From contig NZ_VUYU01000004.1 in the NCBI RefSeq assembly GCF_011682065.1, positions 340,519-404,518 of the forward strand: DNA of 64,000 nt. The letters run 5' to 3'. The notes under the pieces were generated by a model, which was not told the origin of the DNA, searched no databases, and saw nothing but the letters and a program-made list of their open reading frames with translations. Position 1 is the first letter of the stretch, and the number at the start of each line of letters is the position of its first letter. Positions 55,296-63,490 of this stretch are shown here, one piece after another. The stretch is from Massilia rubra (GTDB lineage Bacteria > Pseudomonadota > Gammaproteobacteria > Burkholderiales > Burkholderiaceae_D). The position numbers and the translations under genes are program-made.

Positions 55296-55976
55296 ATGGA
55301 AAAGACCCGATTCGCGCCCCAGACCTTCCTGGCGCGGCTGCCGCTGTTCGACGCCATGTCTCCGGAGGAACTGGAGGCCATCGCGGCCGGCACCAGCGAG
55401 CGCCATGTGGGACGCGGCGAGATCATCTTCCAGCGCGGCGATGCTTGTCGCGGCTTTCACCTGGTCATTTTCGGCCAGGTGAAGCTGGCGGCCGGGGTGG
55501 CCAACGGGGCCGAAAAGATCATCGAACTGATCGGCCCCGGCCACAGTTTCGGCGAAGCGCTGATGTTCATGGAAAAGCCCTACATCGTCTCGGCCACGGC
55601 GCTGGCCGACTCGCTGCTGCTGCATGTGACCAAGGAAGCGGTGTTCGACGGCATTGCGCACGACCCGGGCTTCGCGCGCAAGATGCTGGCCGGCCTGAGC
55701 CGGCGCATGCATGGCCTGATCTGTGACCTGGAATCGGTGGCCTTGCAATCGGGCACGCAGCGGGTGATCGGCTACCTGTTGCAGGACGAGGCGACCGGGC
55801 AGGGCGCGCAGTTGACACTGCCGGTGAGCAAGGCGGTGGTGGCCTCGCGCCTGAACCTGACGCCGGAGCATTTTTCGCGCATTCTGGCGGACCTGAGCGT
55901 GCACGGCCTGATCGGCGTGCAGGGGCGCAACGTGACCATCATGAATATCGACGGCTTGCGCGAGTACGCGGGCTGA
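55296..55976 (+). CDS. Crp/Fnr-family regulator, Dnr-like
   Basis: 226 residues. cAMP-binding-like sensor domain (about 20-130: GDACRGFHLVIFGQVKL, GHSFGEALMF), a dimerisation helix, and the C-terminal HTH (VSKAVVASRLNLTPEHFSRILADL). There is no N-terminal Cys cluster, so it is not a classical FNR; a haem/NO-sensing Dnr-like protein fits. Start 55296 chosen after GGGAG. It directly follows narK2 and could bind the boxes at 35240 and 52473. Confidence 0.87.
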   Translation: MEKTRFAPQTFLARLPLFDAMSPEELEAIAAGTSERHVGRGEIIFQRGDACRGFHLVIFGQVKLAAGVANGAEKIIELIGPGHSFGEALMFMEKPYIVSATALADSLLLHVTKEAVFDGIAHDPGFARKMLAGLSRRMHGLICDLESVALQSGTQRVIGYLLQDEATGQGAQLTLPVSKAVVASRLNLTPEHFSRILADLSVHGLIGVQGRNVTIMNIDGLREYAG

Positions 55977-55988
55977 ACGGAGCAGGAC

Positions 55989-56675
55989 ATGCAAGACATC
56001 GAAAAATTCGTACGCGGCTTCAGCCGCTTCCAGGAACAGTACTTCAGCGACGAACACGGCGTCTATGAAAGCTTGCGCGGTGGACAGCGTCCCAGCACCT
56101 TGCTGATCGGCTGCTGCGATTCGCGGGTTGATCCGATGCTGCTGACCGGCAGCGGGCCGGGTGACATGTTCGTGGTGCGCAATATCGCCAACCTGGTGCC
56201 GCCGTGCACGCCGGATGCGCCGCCGGGCGTCAGTTCGGCCATTGAGTTTGCCATCTGCAACCTCGAAGTGGCGCGGGTCATCGTGCTCGGGCATGCGCGC
56301 TGCGGCGGCATCCGCGCCTTGCTGGCGCCGCAACCGCTCGCGCCGGAGCAGCAGGAGACCGGCTTCGTCGAGCGTTGGATGCGCATCGCCGAACCGGTGC
56401 GGGTGCGCGTGATGCGCGACCTGGCGCACAAGAGTTCGGAAGAGCGGCACAAGGCCTGCGAGCAAGCCAGCATCTTGCAGTCGCTCGACAACCTGCTGAC
56501 CTATCCCTGGCTCAAGCGCCGGGTGGAGGAGGGCAAGCTGGTGCTGCACGGCTGGTATTTCGATATCGACAGCGGCGCGCTGATGGGCTATTCGGCGCGC
56601 CAGCATGCGTTTTTGCCGATGGTATGCCCGATCGATGCCGTCAAGGGGCGGGTGGTGCCGGTCGGAACGCCCTGA
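55989..56675 (+). CDS. Beta-class carbonic anhydrase
   Basis: 228 residues. Zinc ligands Cys43 (CCDSRVDP), His102 and Cys105 (GHARCGG), with the Asp44/Arg46 dyad. Interconverts CO2 and bicarbonate. It starts 12 bases after the Crp/Fnr-family gene, so it is probably in the same operon as narK1-narK2. Confidence 0.94.
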   Translation: MQDIEKFVRGFSRFQEQYFSDEHGVYESLRGGQRPSTLLIGCCDSRVDPMLLTGSGPGDMFVVRNIANLVPPCTPDAPPGVSSAIEFAICNLEVARVIVLGHARCGGIRALLAPQPLAPEQQETGFVERWMRIAEPVRVRVMRDLAHKSSEERHKACEQASILQSLDNLLTYPWLKRRVEEGKLVLHGWYFDIDSGALMGYSARQHAFLPMVCPIDAVKGRVVPVGTP

Positions 56676-56908
56676 TCGGTGCACGTGGCGCCGCATGCTA
56701 CGAGTTTCTCGATGATCGGACCGTTTCCGTCCTGTTTCGCTTGAGCAGGTTGAATGCACTGTACTGAACCGAGCGCCAGGGCTGCCAGACCCGCACGCCC
56801 GACCAGACCTACGAGCTGGTCCGGGTACGCAAACAGGCGCTGATCGATGAGCATAAGGATCAGCTCGCCGGCGCCATTGCGCGTGCCTATGTCAGTGAAC
56901 TGGCAAGG

Positions 56909-57517
56909 ATGCGGGCGCCGGCCGACCATCCCGTGGCCGTGGGATACCTGGAGCGCGCCCACGCGGCGTTTCAGAAGATGAAACAGGGTTTGCCCGCAGC
57001 GGACGCAGCGATCGTCGAGAACGTCTTTTCCGACGGCAAACCACTTCCGGAGCGAACTGAACAGGTGATCTGCGACAGCGTCTGGACCACCAGCCATGCC
57101 ATCGTCGACGCGACAGTGGAGGATGCGCGCTGGCTCAGGATGGCGGTGACGCATTTTGAATATACAAGGGCTTTCCAGGGCGTCGCCGCGTCGCGCGTAT
57201 CGCGTCCGACCCCGCCTGGATTTACCCCCGGCAAGGCGTTCGTCCACCGGCCTCTGTTGCTGGCGCGCCGCAAGGTCAGTGGCGCGATGGGCGTGACCAT
57301 CCTGGTTGATTCGACGGGCAAGGTTTCCGACGTGAAGATCGCGTGGAATAGCTTGCGTCCTGGATATGTTACCAGCGCGAACGGCGACAGTTTCACGGCC
57401 GTGGACTTGGTTTTGCCGGTGCTCAGCGCCTATTTCAGCGACGGGCGATTTGAACCGAGGTTGGTCGACGGCGTTCCGGCGCCATTTTCGGTTTCGCAAG
57501 AAATCGAATGGAAATAG
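56909..57517 (+). CDS. TonB C-terminal-like protein, probably 5'-truncated
   Basis: 202 residues from the first ATG. The last 90 (VTILVDSTGKVSDVKI...YFSDGRFEPRLVDGVPAPF) resemble a TonB C-terminal or energy-transducer domain. The frame is open without start codon back to 56768 with protein-like sequence (DQTYELVRVRKQALIDEHKD), and no signal peptide or membrane anchor is present. The N-terminus therefore appears lost, or the start is non-standard. Confidence 0.55.
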   Translation: MRAPADHPVAVGYLERAHAAFQKMKQGLPAADAAIVENVFSDGKPLPERTEQVICDSVWTTSHAIVDATVEDARWLRMAVTHFEYTRAFQGVAASRVSRPTPPGFTPGKAFVHRPLLLARRKVSGAMGVTILVDSTGKVSDVKIAWNSLRPGYVTSANGDSFTAVDLVLPVLSAYFSDGRFEPRLVDGVPAPFSVSQEIEWK

Positions 57518-57705
57518 TTTCGCTTCCGGCCTCCCGATATGGCAGGTTCGCGCTTAGTTTAGCGCAAACAGACCGCTTGACTTCGGCAGAATAATGGGAT
57601 GGCGCTGTACCTCGCTTCCTGATGTTTTATGGAATGCGGCAGCGCATGTATTGCGGCGTGGCCTTCAACGCCATGCTCATCGCCATTTATTCTCAGGAGG
57701 CTATT

Positions 57706-58218
57706 ATGTGGATCGGATCCATCGGGCTGGTCGCAGCGACGAAAGATGTTGCCAATGCCGGCACCGATAACCTGGTGCAAGCCAGCATTTTAAGAAACGG
57801 GACCGTCATCCGGGTGTTGAACCTGGATTATGCGGAATTGGATGACCACGAACGCGGCGACGACCGCAGCTACGTGTACAGCGGACCGGCCAAACTGCCG
57901 CGCAGGAACGACCTGACGCCGGTACTGCCACCTGGAATCGGCATGATTCCGATGCCCTATCCGGGCTATGGATTCGAATTTTCGGAAGGCCTGAGCGGTC
58001 ACCTGCAAATTCAATTGCGCATTAATGGCGACGATATGTGGATCAAGGATAGTGTCGATCTGTACGTCAAATTCATTCGCCTGCGCGCCACCAGCTTTGA
58101 TACGCTGGCCTGGCTGGAAGATACGGAATGGACATATATCGCCAGCTGGAATCAGGACGTGCCCATGTCCACCGATGCCGATGAAGGCGTGACCACCTGG
58201 ACGCTGAATCTGGCGTAA
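57706..58218 (+). CDS. PLAT-domain-like protein
   Basis: 170 residues from an ATG six bases after AGGAGG. TKDVANAGTDNLVQASI...DYAELDDHERGDDRSYV has the layout of a PLAT/LH2 beta-sandwich (AGTDxxV, then an E-R-G). No signal peptide. Function unknown; PLAT domains bind lipids or proteins. Stands alone. Confidence 0.6.
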   Translation: MWIGSIGLVAATKDVANAGTDNLVQASILRNGTVIRVLNLDYAELDDHERGDDRSYVYSGPAKLPRRNDLTPVLPPGIGMIPMPYPGYGFEFSEGLSGHLQIQLRINGDDMWIKDSVDLYVKFIRLRATSFDTLAWLEDTEWTYIASWNQDVPMSTDADEGVTTWTLNLA

Positions 58219-58433
58219 GCCGGACGATGTTGATCAGGCGGCCTGTATTAGCAGGACTGATTATCAGGACTGACGCATTTTCCAATGGCCGGGGCTTGTT
58301 CATGCCGGCCATATTCAATTCATTCAACTTTTCCCCACTCCTGCCGTTAATGAATGACGAGCACGGTGAATAACCGTCCATTCCCGTCAAGATCGCACAT
58401 TCACGGCGCGCACCGCGCCAACAAGGAGAGGTC

Positions 58434-59069
58434 ATGAGCATTACCATTCCCAACACCACAGCGCCGTCAGGCGCCGCGCCGATCGTACTACGCGAGGCCG
58501 GACGTCGTTCCGGCGAGGGCGCCGGGGCCGACCAGGCTGTCAAAAGCGACAAGGTCACCCTGAGCGGACCGTCCGAGCCGCCCCTGACCTACGGCGCCCC
58601 GCGCGCGGCGACGGTCCAGGCCCCGCCCGACCTTGACGCCCTGCTGGCCGAATCCGACCGCCAGGCGCAGGAAGTCATCAACCTGATCCTGCCGGCGGTC
58701 GAGCAGCAAGGGTTGAACCTGGCCAAGGTGATCAGCGGCGAGCAAAAACTTACTGCCGACCCGGCTACGATCGCGGAGGCTAAGGCGGCCACCGGCGACG
58801 AGGGCGAGTTCAGCGTCGCCAAGGTGTCCGGACGCATTCTCGACTTCGCCAAAGCGGCGATTGGCGACGATCCGTCCAAGCTGGCGTCGATCCGGGCCGC
58901 CGTGGAGCAGGGCTTCGAGGACGCCGCCAAGGCGCTCGGCGGCACCTTGCCCGAACTGAGCGAGAAGACCCGCAGCACCATCATGGCTGCCTTCGACAGT
59001 TGGGCCGATGACGGCAGCACCGTGGCCGACAAGGGCAGCGAGAGCAAGGGACCGGCCGACATCGTCTGA
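58434..59069 (+). CDS. Unrecognised helical protein
   Basis: 211 residues, no signal peptide or membrane span. The first 70 residues are Ala/Pro/Ser-rich with VKSDKVTLSGPSEPP, a motif seen in secreted or flagellar-associated small proteins. Residues 75-195 are regular helices. A strong RBS (AAGGAGAGG) supports it. Confidence 0.65.
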   Translation: MSITIPNTTAPSGAAPIVLREAGRRSGEGAGADQAVKSDKVTLSGPSEPPLTYGAPRAATVQAPPDLDALLAESDRQAQEVINLILPAVEQQGLNLAKVISGEQKLTADPATIAEAKAATGDEGEFSVAKVSGRILDFAKAAIGDDPSKLASIRAAVEQGFEDAAKALGGTLPELSEKTRSTIMAAFDSWADDGSTVADKGSESKGPADIV

Positions 59070-59077
59070 TGAGCGGG

Positions 59078-59098
59078 GCCGGGCACAGCCAGCCCGGC
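59078..59098. terminator. Hairpin between convergent genes
   Basis: GCCGGGC and GCCCGGC pair over 7 bases around a 7-base loop, just after the stop of the plus-strand gene and before a minus-strand gene. No T-run, so the terminator role rests on position. Confidence 0.35.
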
Positions 59099-59159
59099 AT
59101 GCTGGCCATTGAGTCGCAGCAGTCCTTTCGCCATGCCCGCGTACCGGCCTTGCGCCAGT

Positions 59160-59699
59160 TCAGCGGGAAGCACGCGGCGCCGTTGCGGGGCGGCGTCCGT
59201 CCGCACGTTGATGGGCCAAGGCAAGCTGGGCGAGGATAGGAAGGTCATACGAGGCACGATCGATTGGCATGGTGTAATCCGACTCTGTGATTTCGGTGTC
59301 GACATCCGAATGCCGGTACATCAGCCATTGCTTCGGCAACACGGCGGGCTTGAGGGTGCGCCCGTCAAGCAACCATGCCGGCTTGTTGACCACGCTGACC
59401 GCACACATGCTGTGGGCCGTGATCACCAGCGTGTCGCCCGGCCGGGAGCTGCCTTTGAAGACGCGCTCGACCCTGAACGTCGCCTCCTCGACACTGTACT
59501 CGTCGTCCTGCGGATTGCGTTTCTTTACCTGGCGCGCTTTGATCAAGGTGAGCAGTTCAACCGAGTCGACACTGTCAAAGCGTTCCTTGACGCGCTGTGG
59601 CGTCTGCGCCCAGTGAGCGTCGGGAATGGGTGTGCAGGCAGCAGCGGAGCAGCTTGCCAGCACAAGAATGATGCTGAAAACGGGTTTGAATAATTTCAT
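59160..59699 (-). CDS. Secreted Cys-containing hypothetical protein (NTR/TIMP-like)
   Basis: 179 residues with a signal peptide (VFSIILVLASCSAAACTP); cleavage could also be at a lipobox-like ASC or AAC. The mature part (ATFRVERVFKGSSRPGDTLVITAHSMCAVSVV...WLMY) resembles the OB-like fold of netrin/TIMP-type domains. Family not certain. Confidence 0.6.
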   Translation of the reverse strand: MKLFKPVFSIILVLASCSAAACTPIPDAHWAQTPQRVKERFDSVDSVELLTLIKARQVKKRNPQDDEYSVEEATFRVERVFKGSSRPGDTLVITAHSMCAVSVVNKPAWLLDGRTLKPAVLPKQWLMYRHSDVDTEITESDYTMPIDRASYDLPILAQLALAHQRADGRRPATAPRASR

Positions 59700-59858
59700 A
59701 TCAGAAAGAATAGCACGGGATGTCCGGCTTGTAGTGCAGACAGTATTGCTTTACAGGTAAGCAATTTTCTTGCCGTTTGGACGTACATTGATGACAATGC
59801 AATCCTGATACCACCCAGAAAGTTCCAAGATGACAATGCCGCCCCGAGGCGCACCCCA

Positions 59859-60812
59859 ATGACGGCGCCCCAGCCCACTTACCAGGACCGCCTCGCAGGC
59901 GGCCTGGTCGGCCTGCTGGTCGGCGACGCGCTCGGCGTTCCCTTCGAATTTCGCCAGGCGCGCGACATTCCGCCGGCCGGCCTGATCGATTTCGTCCCAC
60001 CGCCGCAATTCGACCGCGCGCATACTAGCGTGCCGCCCGGAACCTGGTCGGACGACGGCGCCCACGCGCTCTGCCTGCTGGCCTCGCTGCTGGAGTGCGG
60101 CCGCCTCGACCTGGAAGACCTCGGCGCGCGCCTGCTGGCGTGGTACGAGCACGGCTACATGGCGGTCGACGGCATGGTGTTCGATGTGGGCCTGACCTGC
60201 GGCGCCGCCATCCGCGCCATTCGTGCCGGCACGCCTGCCCCCCAGGCCGGGCCCGCCGGACAGTACGACAACGGCAACGGCTCCCTGATGCGCGCCTTGC
60301 CGCTGGCGCTGTGGCACCGCGGCTCGGACCAAAGCCTGGTGCATGACGCCCACCAGCAATCCCTGCCCACCCACGGCCACCTGCGCTCGCAAGTATGCTG
60401 CGCGCTGTACTGCCTGTGGGCACGCCGGGTGCTGGCGGCCTCAAGCGACCCTTGGGGCGAGGCGGTGGCGAGCCTGCGCGCCCTCTACGCCAGCATGCCG
60501 GACGCACTGGAAGAACTGGAATGGTCGCTGCGGCCGGACGACGCGCCCGAAGGCAACGGCTCCGGTTATGTGGTCGATTCACTGCGTTCGGCGCGCATGG
60601 TGCAGGACGCCGGTACGTACGACGAGGTCGTGCGCGCAGCCATCGCGTTGGGCAACGACACCGATACCACGGCCTGCATCGCCGGCGGCATTGCCGGCAT
60701 GCGCTTCGGGATCCAGGGCATTCCCGAGCGCTGGCGCCACCAGCTCAGGGGAAGCGAGTTGTACCAGCCGCTGCTGGACAAGCTGCTGGCCGCCACGGTG
60801 GATGCGCGATGA
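59859..60812 (+). CDS. ADP-ribosylglycohydrolase family protein
   Basis: 317 residues. Di-magnesium ADP-ribose hydrolase fold: GLLVGDALGVPFEF, TWSDDGAHAL, YDNGNGSLMRALPL and the late metal motif GNDTDTTACIAGGIAG. It would remove ADP-ribose from proteins (as DraG) or small molecules. ATGA overlap couples it to the ClpN-ClpS fusion gene, which suggests a shared proteostasis role. Confidence 0.93.
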   Translation: MTAPQPTYQDRLAGGLVGLLVGDALGVPFEFRQARDIPPAGLIDFVPPPQFDRAHTSVPPGTWSDDGAHALCLLASLLECGRLDLEDLGARLLAWYEHGYMAVDGMVFDVGLTCGAAIRAIRAGTPAPQAGPAGQYDNGNGSLMRALPLALWHRGSDQSLVHDAHQQSLPTHGHLRSQVCCALYCLWARRVLAASSDPWGEAVASLRALYASMPDALEELEWSLRPDDAPEGNGSGYVVDSLRSARMVQDAGTYDEVVRAAIALGNDTDTTACIAGGIAGMRFGIQGIPERWRHQLRGSELYQPLLDKLLAATVDAR

Positions 60813-61636
60813 GCATCGCCGATGGCGACCCCGCACCCAACCTTGAGCGGGTGCTGGAATCCGCGTTCGCCGCCTGCCGGCGCGAGCATGACCGGCGCCT
60901 GACGCTCGAACGCGTGCTGCTGCATCTGATCGAGGACGAAGCCGCCGGCCGCATCCTGGCCGACTGCATGCCGGCCGGGAAGGTGGCGCAGCTGCACGCG
61001 CATGTGCGCGCCATGGTGGCCGACCAGCTTGCGGCCGAGGCCAAGGCGCGACGCTGGCCGACCGGCGCCCATGCGCGCCTGCTGGCGCTGCTCGCGCATT
61101 GCCTGCCGTTCGGGAATGCCAGGCTCGACAACTATCTTGGCCGAACCATCGCGCATTGCGAGCAACTCGAGCATGCGCTGTGGAAGGCGACGGTGCGTGG
61201 CGTCGCCATGGAAAGGCCGGTCGACACCGGCATCCTACTGCTGGCTATCGTGCGAAATCGCATCGGGCTGGCCGCCGCTGCCGTGGAAGAGCATGGGATT
61301 GACCGCTATCGACTTGCCTGCCGCGTTGCGTATGGTGCGGCGGCCGCTGGCAGCGACGATGCGTTGCTGGCCGGCAGCGAGACAGCGCGCTTGCTGGTGC
61401 TCAACGACGATGTCACGGAGATGGTCTTCGTGGTCGAGGTATTCGAAACGCTCCTGGCCTTGCCGGCGGACCAGGCGAATGCCCTGATGATGCAGATTCA
61501 CGATGAGGGAGAAGCCGAGTGCGGCGTTTTCCCCTTGGCTATTGCCCGCGCCAGGGTGAAGGAAATCGAAGCGCTGGCGGGGGAGCGCTGCCAACCCTTG
61601 CGTGTCCGGCTGGCCGCGCCGCGCCATGGCGCGTGA
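60809..61636 (+). CDS. Fusion of ClpA-type N domain and ClpS adaptor
   Basis: 275 residues. Residues 10-70 (LERVLESAFAACRREHDRRLTLERVLLHL) and 88-178 (ARLLALLAHCL...GLAAAAVEEHGIDRYRLACRVAYG) match the two repeats of a Clp N domain. Residues 192-270 are ClpS (LLVLNDDVTEMVFVVEVF, IHDEGEAECGVF), with the N-degron pocket residues Asn199, Asp200, Asp201, Thr203, Met205 and His231 kept. No AAA+ ATPase domain is present. In E. coli ClpS binds the ClpA N domain as a separate protein; here both are on one chain. Coupled to the ADP-ribosylglycohydrolase gene. Confidence 0.85.
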   Translation: MSIADGDPAPNLERVLESAFAACRREHDRRLTLERVLLHLIEDEAAGRILADCMPAGKVAQLHAHVRAMVADQLAAEAKARRWPTGAHARLLALLAHCLPFGNARLDNYLGRTIAHCEQLEHALWKATVRGVAMERPVDTGILLLAIVRNRIGLAAAAVEEHGIDRYRLACRVAYGAAAAGSDDALLAGSETARLLVLNDDVTEMVFVVEVFETLLALPADQANALMMQIHDEGEAECGVFPLAIARARVKEIEALAGERCQPLRVRLAAPRHGA

Positions 61637-61741
61637 GCGCGCAGGTCGCCCTGCGGGACCATCGAGCGCGCTGTCAGGCCGGCGCTGGGGCGATGCGGCT
61701 GCGATGGCGCCCTGATCCGGCAGGGCGTCTTTGATGACGGC

Positions 61742-63490
61742 TCAGGCAGCGCCCAACAGGACCGTTGACGCTCTCTTGCGCGCCCCCATGGTGGTTTTCG
61801 GCGCCGCCGCGCGGCCCTGGCCGGGCGCATCGACCTTGAAGACCTTGACGGTCTCGACCAGGTTGCCGGCTTGCTCTTCCAGTGATTCGGCAGCGGCGGC
61901 GGCTTCCTCGACCAGCGAGGAATTGCTTTGCACCAGCGCGTCCATCTGGACAATGGCCTGGTTCACTTGCTCGATGCCCGACGATTGTTCCAGGCTGGCC
62001 GTGGCGATCTCGCCGACAATGGTGGAGACGCGGCCGATGCTGGCCACCACGTCGTTCATGGTCGCGCCGGCGTGATCGACCAGCTTGCTGCCCAGGTCCA
62101 CCTTGTCGACCGAATCGTTGATCAGGGCCTTGATCTCTTTTGCCGCCCCGGCGGACCGTTGCGCCAGGTTGCGCACTTCCGAGGCCACCACCGCAAAGCC
62201 GCGGCCCTGTTCCCCGGCGCGCGCCGCTTCCACCGCCGCGTTCAGCGCCAGGATATTGGTCTGGAACGCAATGCTGTCGATCACGCTGATGATGTCGACG
62301 ATCTTGCGCGCCGATTCGTTGATGGAACCCATCGTATCGACCACCTGCGCGACCACCGCGCCGCCCTTGATGGCGACCTCGGAGGCGGAGGCGGCGAGCA
62401 GGTTCGCCTGGCGCGCGTTGTCGGCATTTTGCCTGACGGTGCTGGTCAGCTCTTCCATGGAAGAGGCGGTCTCTTCCAGCGAACTGGCTTGCGATTCGGT
62501 GCGCGCCGACAGGTCGGCGTTGCCGACGGCAATGTCATGGGTGGCCGCCGAGATCTCGTCCGAACTTTCGCGGATCTTGTGCACGGTCTGGCGCAGGTTG
62601 GTGCTGATGGTATTCATGCTTTGCAGCAGCTGGCCGACTTCATCGCTGCGCTCTTCGACGGCGTCGCCGTTCAAGTCGCCCGAGGCGATCTTGCTGGCGG
62701 TATCGATCGCCTGTCCGAAGCCGGCCTTGATGTGCCGGTAGATCAACAGCACCGTTGCCAGCGACATCGCCAGGGACACGCCAAGCGTGCCGATGGCCGT
62801 CCAGAAAGCGGTATCGGCCCGTGACGCGGCCACGCGCACCTCTTCACTCGTGCGTTGGTCGAGCATGGCCAGGAACTCGTTGACCGGCTTCATGATCGTT
62901 GCCTTGTTCTTGTGGTAATCGGCGTCGTGCATGATCTTGCGCGCCAGGTCCATGTCGGGTTCGCGCTTTTGCGTGAACTTGCCGGCGCCGTCATCGAACA
63001 AGCCCTTCACGGCATTCATGGCGATCACTTCGGTCTTGACCAGGGCGTCGGAGTTGTCCTGGGCTTGCTTGAGCTTGGCGAATTCGGCATCGGTAAAACC
63101 GGCCTTGCGCATTAGGTCGGCGAGCGCGACGGCCTGCCCGTCCGGCGTCGGTTTGCTGACGCCGGCGGCGACGAAATCCCAATAGATGCGTTCGTAATGT
63201 TGCGGACGGGGCTTGGCGCCGTTGCGGATGTCGAGAATGTCCATGTACTGGCGTTCGTAGGCGGCATCGCCCGAGACGACGAAGGTGCGCGCAAGGCGGG
63301 TCAGGTCGTCGGAGCTCTGGCGCAGTTCATCGGCCAGCAGGAAGGACTGGTAGCGGTTTTCGCTGGCGCGCATGGTTTTGTCCTGCTCTGTCGAGACGCG
63401 CGCGAAGGCCATCAGGGAGCACACCGACAGCGCCACGCTGACAAGGAAAAACGCCGTAAAAATGATGCGGATCGAATAATTCTTGAGCAT
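61742..63490 (-). CDS. Methyl-accepting chemotaxis protein
   Basis: 582 residues from ATG 63490. Transmembrane helix 1 (9-28), a periplasmic helical sensor of about 215 residues, transmembrane helix 2 (about 232-252), HAMP, and a cytoplasmic signalling domain with the hairpin tip VIDSIAFQTNILALNAAVEA and methylation-region Glu/Gln. It signals to CheA/CheW; the ligand is unknown. There is no C-terminal CheR-binding pentapeptide. Confidence 0.95.
   Translation of the reverse strand: MLKNYSIRIIFTAFFLVSVALSVCSLMAFARVSTEQDKTMRASENRYQSFLLADELRQSSDDLTRLARTFVVSGDAAYERQYMDILDIRNGAKPRPQHYERIYWDFVAAGVSKPTPDGQAVALADLMRKAGFTDAEFAKLKQAQDNSDALVKTEVIAMNAVKGLFDDGAGKFTQKREPDMDLARKIMHDADYHKNKATIMKPVNEFLAMLDQRTSEEVRVAASRADTAFWTAIGTLGVSLAMSLATVLLIYRHIKAGFGQAIDTASKIASGDLNGDAVEERSDEVGQLLQSMNTISTNLRQTVHKIRESSDEISAATHDIAVGNADLSARTESQASSLEETASSMEELTSTVRQNADNARQANLLAASASEVAIKGGAVVAQVVDTMGSINESARKIVDIISVIDSIAFQTNILALNAAVEAARAGEQGRGFAVVASEVRNLAQRSAGAAKEIKALINDSVDKVDLGSKLVDHAGATMNDVVASIGRVSTIVGEIATASLEQSSGIEQVNQAIVQMDALVQSNSSLVEEAAAAAESLEEQAGNLVETVKVFKVDAPGQGRAAAPKTTMGARKRASTVLLGAA

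Noticed and set aside
59070..59159. A short gene between the two convergent genes near 59.1 kb
   Set aside because: No start with RBS or coding pattern; only a hairpin is visible.
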